Assembly (NCBI GenBank): GCA_964519095.1
Contig: CAZFHV010000085.1
Span: 1-14,302 of the forward strand
Reading direction: 5' to 3'
Length of the DNA stretch: 14,302 bases
Source of the DNA: JAEHCY01 sp964519095
GTDB taxonomy: Bacteria; Pseudomonadota; Gammaproteobacteria; Chromatiales; Chromatiaceae
Shown here: positions 12,354-14,302 of the stretch, one piece after another
Layout of the letters: every line of letters starts with the position of its first letter
How positions within the stretch are numbered: the stretch's first letter is position 1
Notes under the pieces: model-generated
Told to the model about the DNA's origin: nothing
The model's database searches: none
What the model saw: the letters and a program-made list of their open reading frames with translations, nothing else
Position numbers and translations under genes: made by a program

Positions 12354-12401
12354 CCTGTCCGGAATATAAGCAAGATCATATAATTAGCTCATAGTGACAG
12401 G
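12354..12401 (+). promoter_or_regulatory. AT-rich island with a TATAAT box, bounded by inverted arms
   Basis: A 34-base A+T-rich patch stands out in this G+C-rich DNA. It contains TATAAT at 12379-12384, a perfect -10 hexamer, and is flanked by CCTGTC (12354-12359) and GACAGG (12396-12401). No good -35 is found at 16-18 bases, so it may depend on an activator or the arms may bind a regulator. If used, transcription would start near 12391 and leave a leader of about 150 bases before ATG 12545. Confidence 0.45.
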
Positions 12402-12544
12402 CGGCGGGGACCGGCTCCCTGGTCGCAAGGGGCGGGGACCAAAACGCTCGTCGGCGAAGTCCCAAACACCGCACCCGAATAGAGAGCAGCGGGCACCCCC
12501 ATGCCCAGGGGCCCCGCGGTCAAAGACAGACAGAGGAGGGCCCC

Positions 12545-12721
12545 ATGGCTCGCACCAGTCTTCCGCAGCCCATCCCCAACCGGCCCAGCCCCGGCGGCGA
12601 GAGTGTCCTGGTGGCCATCTACCGGCGACTGTCGCCACCTGAGCGCGAGAAGCTGGTCGCCCTCGCCCAGCAGATCGAGCTGGCCGCCGCCCGCCGCTCC
12701 GAGCGCTACCTGCTCCATTGA
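12545..12721 (+). CDS. Small basic protein (58 aa), unknown function
   Basis: A 58-residue frame from ATG 12545 to TGA 12719-12721, with AGGAGGG ending 4 bases before the start, one of the best ribosome sites in the window. The first 18 residues are Pro/Arg-rich and probably disordered (MARTSLPQPIPNRPSPGG). The rest forms two helices: ESVLVAIYRRLS and PPEREKLVALAQQIELAAARRSERYLLH. Codon use is like the neighbouring genes. No signal peptide or cysteines. It is 27 bases ahead of the YdjM-like gene, which has only a weak ribosome site of its own, so coupled translation is likely. The family is not recognised. A small DNA- or protein-binding helper is possible, but that is a guess. Confidence 0.65.
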   Translation: MARTSLPQPIPNRPSPGGESVLVAIYRRLSPPEREKLVALAQQIELAAARRSERYLLH

Positions 12722-12748
12722 TGAGCGGCAGGCACCCACCCCGACCTG

Positions 12749-13855
12749 ATGCTCACTCCCACCCACCTCCTCACCGCCCAGGTCGCTTACCTCGCGGGCT
12801 GCATCGCCTCTGCCCACCCGCCGGCCCCTGCGGAGGCACTCGTGGCCCTCGGTGGGGCACTGATCCCGGATCTCGACTCCCGTCAGTCTTACATAGGCCG
12901 AGCGCTGCCATTTCTCTCCGGTCCCCTGGAGTATCGCTTCGGCCATCGCACCCTCACCCATTCGCTGCTGGCCCAGGTGCTGTTCGGAGCCATCGCCTGG
13001 GCGTTGTTACCCTTCGGCTTCTTGCTCGCCCTGGTGGCGGGTTGGGTGTCCCATAGCTTGGCGGACATGATGACGCCGTCAGGAGTGGTGTGGCTGTGGC
13101 CTGCCCGGGGGCGTTGTGTGCTTCCCGGCAATGTGCGCTACCGCATGGAGACCCTGGGCAAGGGGGAGCTGGGGTTTGTGCTGGTGATGGTCCCGTTGGG
13201 TCTGGTACTCATGCCCCTGGCCCGCACCGGGGAGGGGACCCTCGGACTGGTGCGCTCCGCCATCGGCGACATCCTCTCGGCCCGTCAGCAGTACGACGCC
13301 GGCAAGGGCAGCCATGCTTTCAAACTTGAAGTCCGGGGCCGCGACAACCGCAGCTACGCCGACATCTCCGGCACCTATCCGGTCATTGGTCCCTATCAGG
13401 AAGGCGGCTTTCTCCTGGAGACCGAAGGGGGACCCCGATCGCTGTGTCGCTCCGCCGCCTGTGACTGGCACCCCGACCATGCGGCCCTGATGCGGGGTGA
13501 TCCCGAGGAGACCCGGAGCTTCGCCCTCAAGCTGCCCCAGACCAGCACCACCGCCCTGCGGGAGGCCCTGGCACCGCTTCGCTCCGCCGGCAAGGTCTAT
13601 CTCCTGGGGACCTTGGAGGCGCCGGGGCTCAAGCCCCTTCCTCCCACCATCGAGGTCTCGGGGGATCGGGTGACCCTTGTTTATGCCAGCCCCGAGATCC
13701 TCACCCAGTTTGGCCAGCGCACCCTGCGCAACCTGGACCTCACCCTTCAGGTCCGCCACCCACCCGGTGCCAGCGTCCCGGAGCTGGTCAACCTCGCACC
13801 CAGCTCCCCTGAGCTGCATCCACTCCTGAGTCGCTGGCTGGAGCCGGGTTCATGA
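12749..13855 (+). CDS. YdjM-like (DUF457) membrane-bound metal-dependent hydrolase with an extra C-terminal domain
   Basis: A 368-residue protein. The N-terminal 160 residues carry the DUF457/YdjM signature in order: LTPTHLL (His6), IPDLDS (Asp41/Asp43), GHRTLTHSLL (His66/His71) and SHSLADMMTPSGVVWLWP (His102/Asp106), a predicted metal site between membrane helices at about 10-22, 72-90, 91-103 and 142-157. E. coli YdjM was reported as a LexA-controlled inner-membrane protein; its substrate is not known. Unusually, a further soluble region of about 200 residues (170-368) follows, with strand-rich segments (HAFKLEVRGRDNRSYADISGTY from 189, DRVTLVYASPEIL) and no recognised family. Its stop overlaps the next start as ATGA, so it is translationally coupled to the SNase-like gene. 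No strong ribosome site precedes ATG 12749. Confidence 0.8.
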   Translation: MLTPTHLLTAQVAYLAGCIASAHPPAPAEALVALGGALIPDLDSRQSYIGRALPFLSGPLEYRFGHRTLTHSLLAQVLFGAIAWALLPFGFLLALVAGWVSHSLADMMTPSGVVWLWPARGRCVLPGNVRYRMETLGKGELGFVLVMVPLGLVLMPLARTGEGTLGLVRSAIGDILSARQQYDAGKGSHAFKLEVRGRDNRSYADISGTYPVIGPYQEGGFLLETEGGPRSLCRSAACDWHPDHAALMRGDPEETRSFALKLPQTSTTALREALAPLRSAGKVYLLGTLEAPGLKPLPPTIEVSGDRVTLVYASPEILTQFGQRTLRNLDLTLQVRHPPGASVPELVNLAPSSPELHPLLSRWLEPGS

Positions 13856-14302
13856 ATCCCATCGCCCGAATCACCCGGCGCCTACTCGGTTTCACCGACG
13901 GTCACCACCGGCTCTATCTTTTCTGGGGGCTCGCCGTCTTCGGCCTCATCGTCCCCTGGCTCACCAGCTGTGAGTCTCCCACCCTCAGTAGCCTGTTCCG
14001 CCAGGAGCAGCCCTGCACGGTGCAGAGCATCCACGATGGGGACACGATGAGGCTGACCTGTGCAGGTGAGCACCTGCAAGTCCGCCTCTACTGCATCGAC
14101 GCCCCCGAGCTGGATCAGAGGCCCTGGGGGCAGGAGTCCCGTGATCACCTGCGCGCCATCACCCCCAAGCGGGTGCTACTCATCCCCCGAGACAAGGACC
14201 GCTACGGCCGCACCGTGGGGGAGATCCTCAGCGACGACCCCGACCGGGAGAACCTCAACCTGGCCCAGGTGAGAAGCGGCAACGCCGCGGTGTATCGGAG
14301 CT
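13852..14302 (+). CDS. SNase-like thermonuclease, membrane-anchored or lipoprotein, 3' end outside window
   Basis: 150 residues are visible from ATG 13852, open to the right edge. The N-terminus has a basic start (ARITRRLL), a hydrophobic segment at 21-38 and LTSC at 37-40, which matches a lipobox; it is either a lipoprotein or a signal anchor, so the catalytic part faces the periplasm. The staphylococcal-nuclease core follows: VQSIHDGDTMRLTC (57-70, Asp62/Asp64), VRLYCIDAPE (77-86: Arg78, Asp83, Glu86, matching SNase Arg35, Asp40 and Glu43) and DRYGRTVGEI (116-125: Arg120, matching Arg87). All key residues are present, so a Ca2+-dependent nuclease acting on DNA or RNA is expected. Cys pairs 55/70/81 could include a disulfide. 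ATGA overlap couples it to the YdjM-like gene. Confidence 0.88.
   Translation, partial: MNPIARITRRLLGFTDGHHRLYLFWGLAVFGLIVPWLTSCESPTLSSLFRQEQPCTVQSIHDGDTMRLTCAGEHLQVRLYCIDAPELDQRPWGQESRDHLRAITPKRVLLIPRDKDRYGRTVGEILSDDPDRENLNLAQVRSGNAAVYRS

Noticed and set aside
12391..12544. A riboswitch in the ~150-base leader before the 58-aa gene
   Set aside because: Short GGGGACC repeats and small stems are present, but no known riboswitch core can be matched.

Overview
The window is a strongly G+C-rich bacterial segment (about two thirds G+C by eye, with many GTG starts and third positions mostly G or C). Gene content (a RecD2-type helicase, an MTH938/DUF498 protein, a CsoR/RcnR-type repressor with a CDF metal exporter, a DUF2252 protein, a YdjM-like membrane hydrolase and an SNase-like nuclease) suggests a proteobacterium. 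A gammaproteobacterium of the Chromatiales type is my best guess, but it is only an inference. No tRNA, rRNA, CRISPR array or complete insertion sequence was seen. It reads as a chromosomal mosaic of short, mostly unrelated operons with accessory features.

Layout: (1) 1-1481, plus strand: the 3' part of a TolC-like outer-membrane efflux protein, overlapping a P-loop ATPase with two C-terminal membrane helices. (2) 1516-2619, minus strand: a DUF2252 kinase-fold protein, convergent with the ATPase and preceded by a good promoter. (3) 3061-4823, plus strand: a two-gene cassette of a 58-residue helical protein and a 524-residue protein with a papain/C39-like Cys-His-Asp signature. It is the best candidate here for an undescribed system. 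(4) 4824-5284: a non-coding spacer with a long inverted repeat and a compact group of DnaA-box-like sites around a hairpin. (5) 5285-7897: an MTH938/DUF498 protein and RecD2, probably one transcript. (6) 7898-8491: a low-coding, compositionally odd stretch. (7) 8492-10566, minus strand: a metal-efflux operon. A CsoR/RcnR-family repressor sits under a promoter whose spacer and -10 lie in a perfect inverted-repeat operator; its stop overlaps the start of a CDF exporter carrying two tandem copies of an RND-adaptor-like domain and a His-rich linker. (8) 10696-11194: a 5'-truncated, apparently frameshifted SRAP (YedK/HMCES) gene, with a strong hairpin at its broken end. (9) 11295-12281: an ARPP-1/DUF6569 protein. 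(10) 12545-14302: a 58-residue protein, a YdjM-like membrane hydrolase with a long extra C-terminal domain, and a membrane-anchored or lipoprotein SNase-like nuclease running off the right edge. The last two overlap by ATGA.

How the genes work together: the repressor and CDF exporter form a self-contained metal-responsive export unit. RecD2 (5'-3' helicase), the SRAP remnant (abasic-site crosslinking when intact) and the SNase-like protein concern nucleic acids but are not in one operon. The Cys-peptidase-like gene with its small partner, and the TolC-like gene with its membrane ATPase, are the two pairs whose joint function is unknown. All family calls come from motif recognition by eye; no database search was run.
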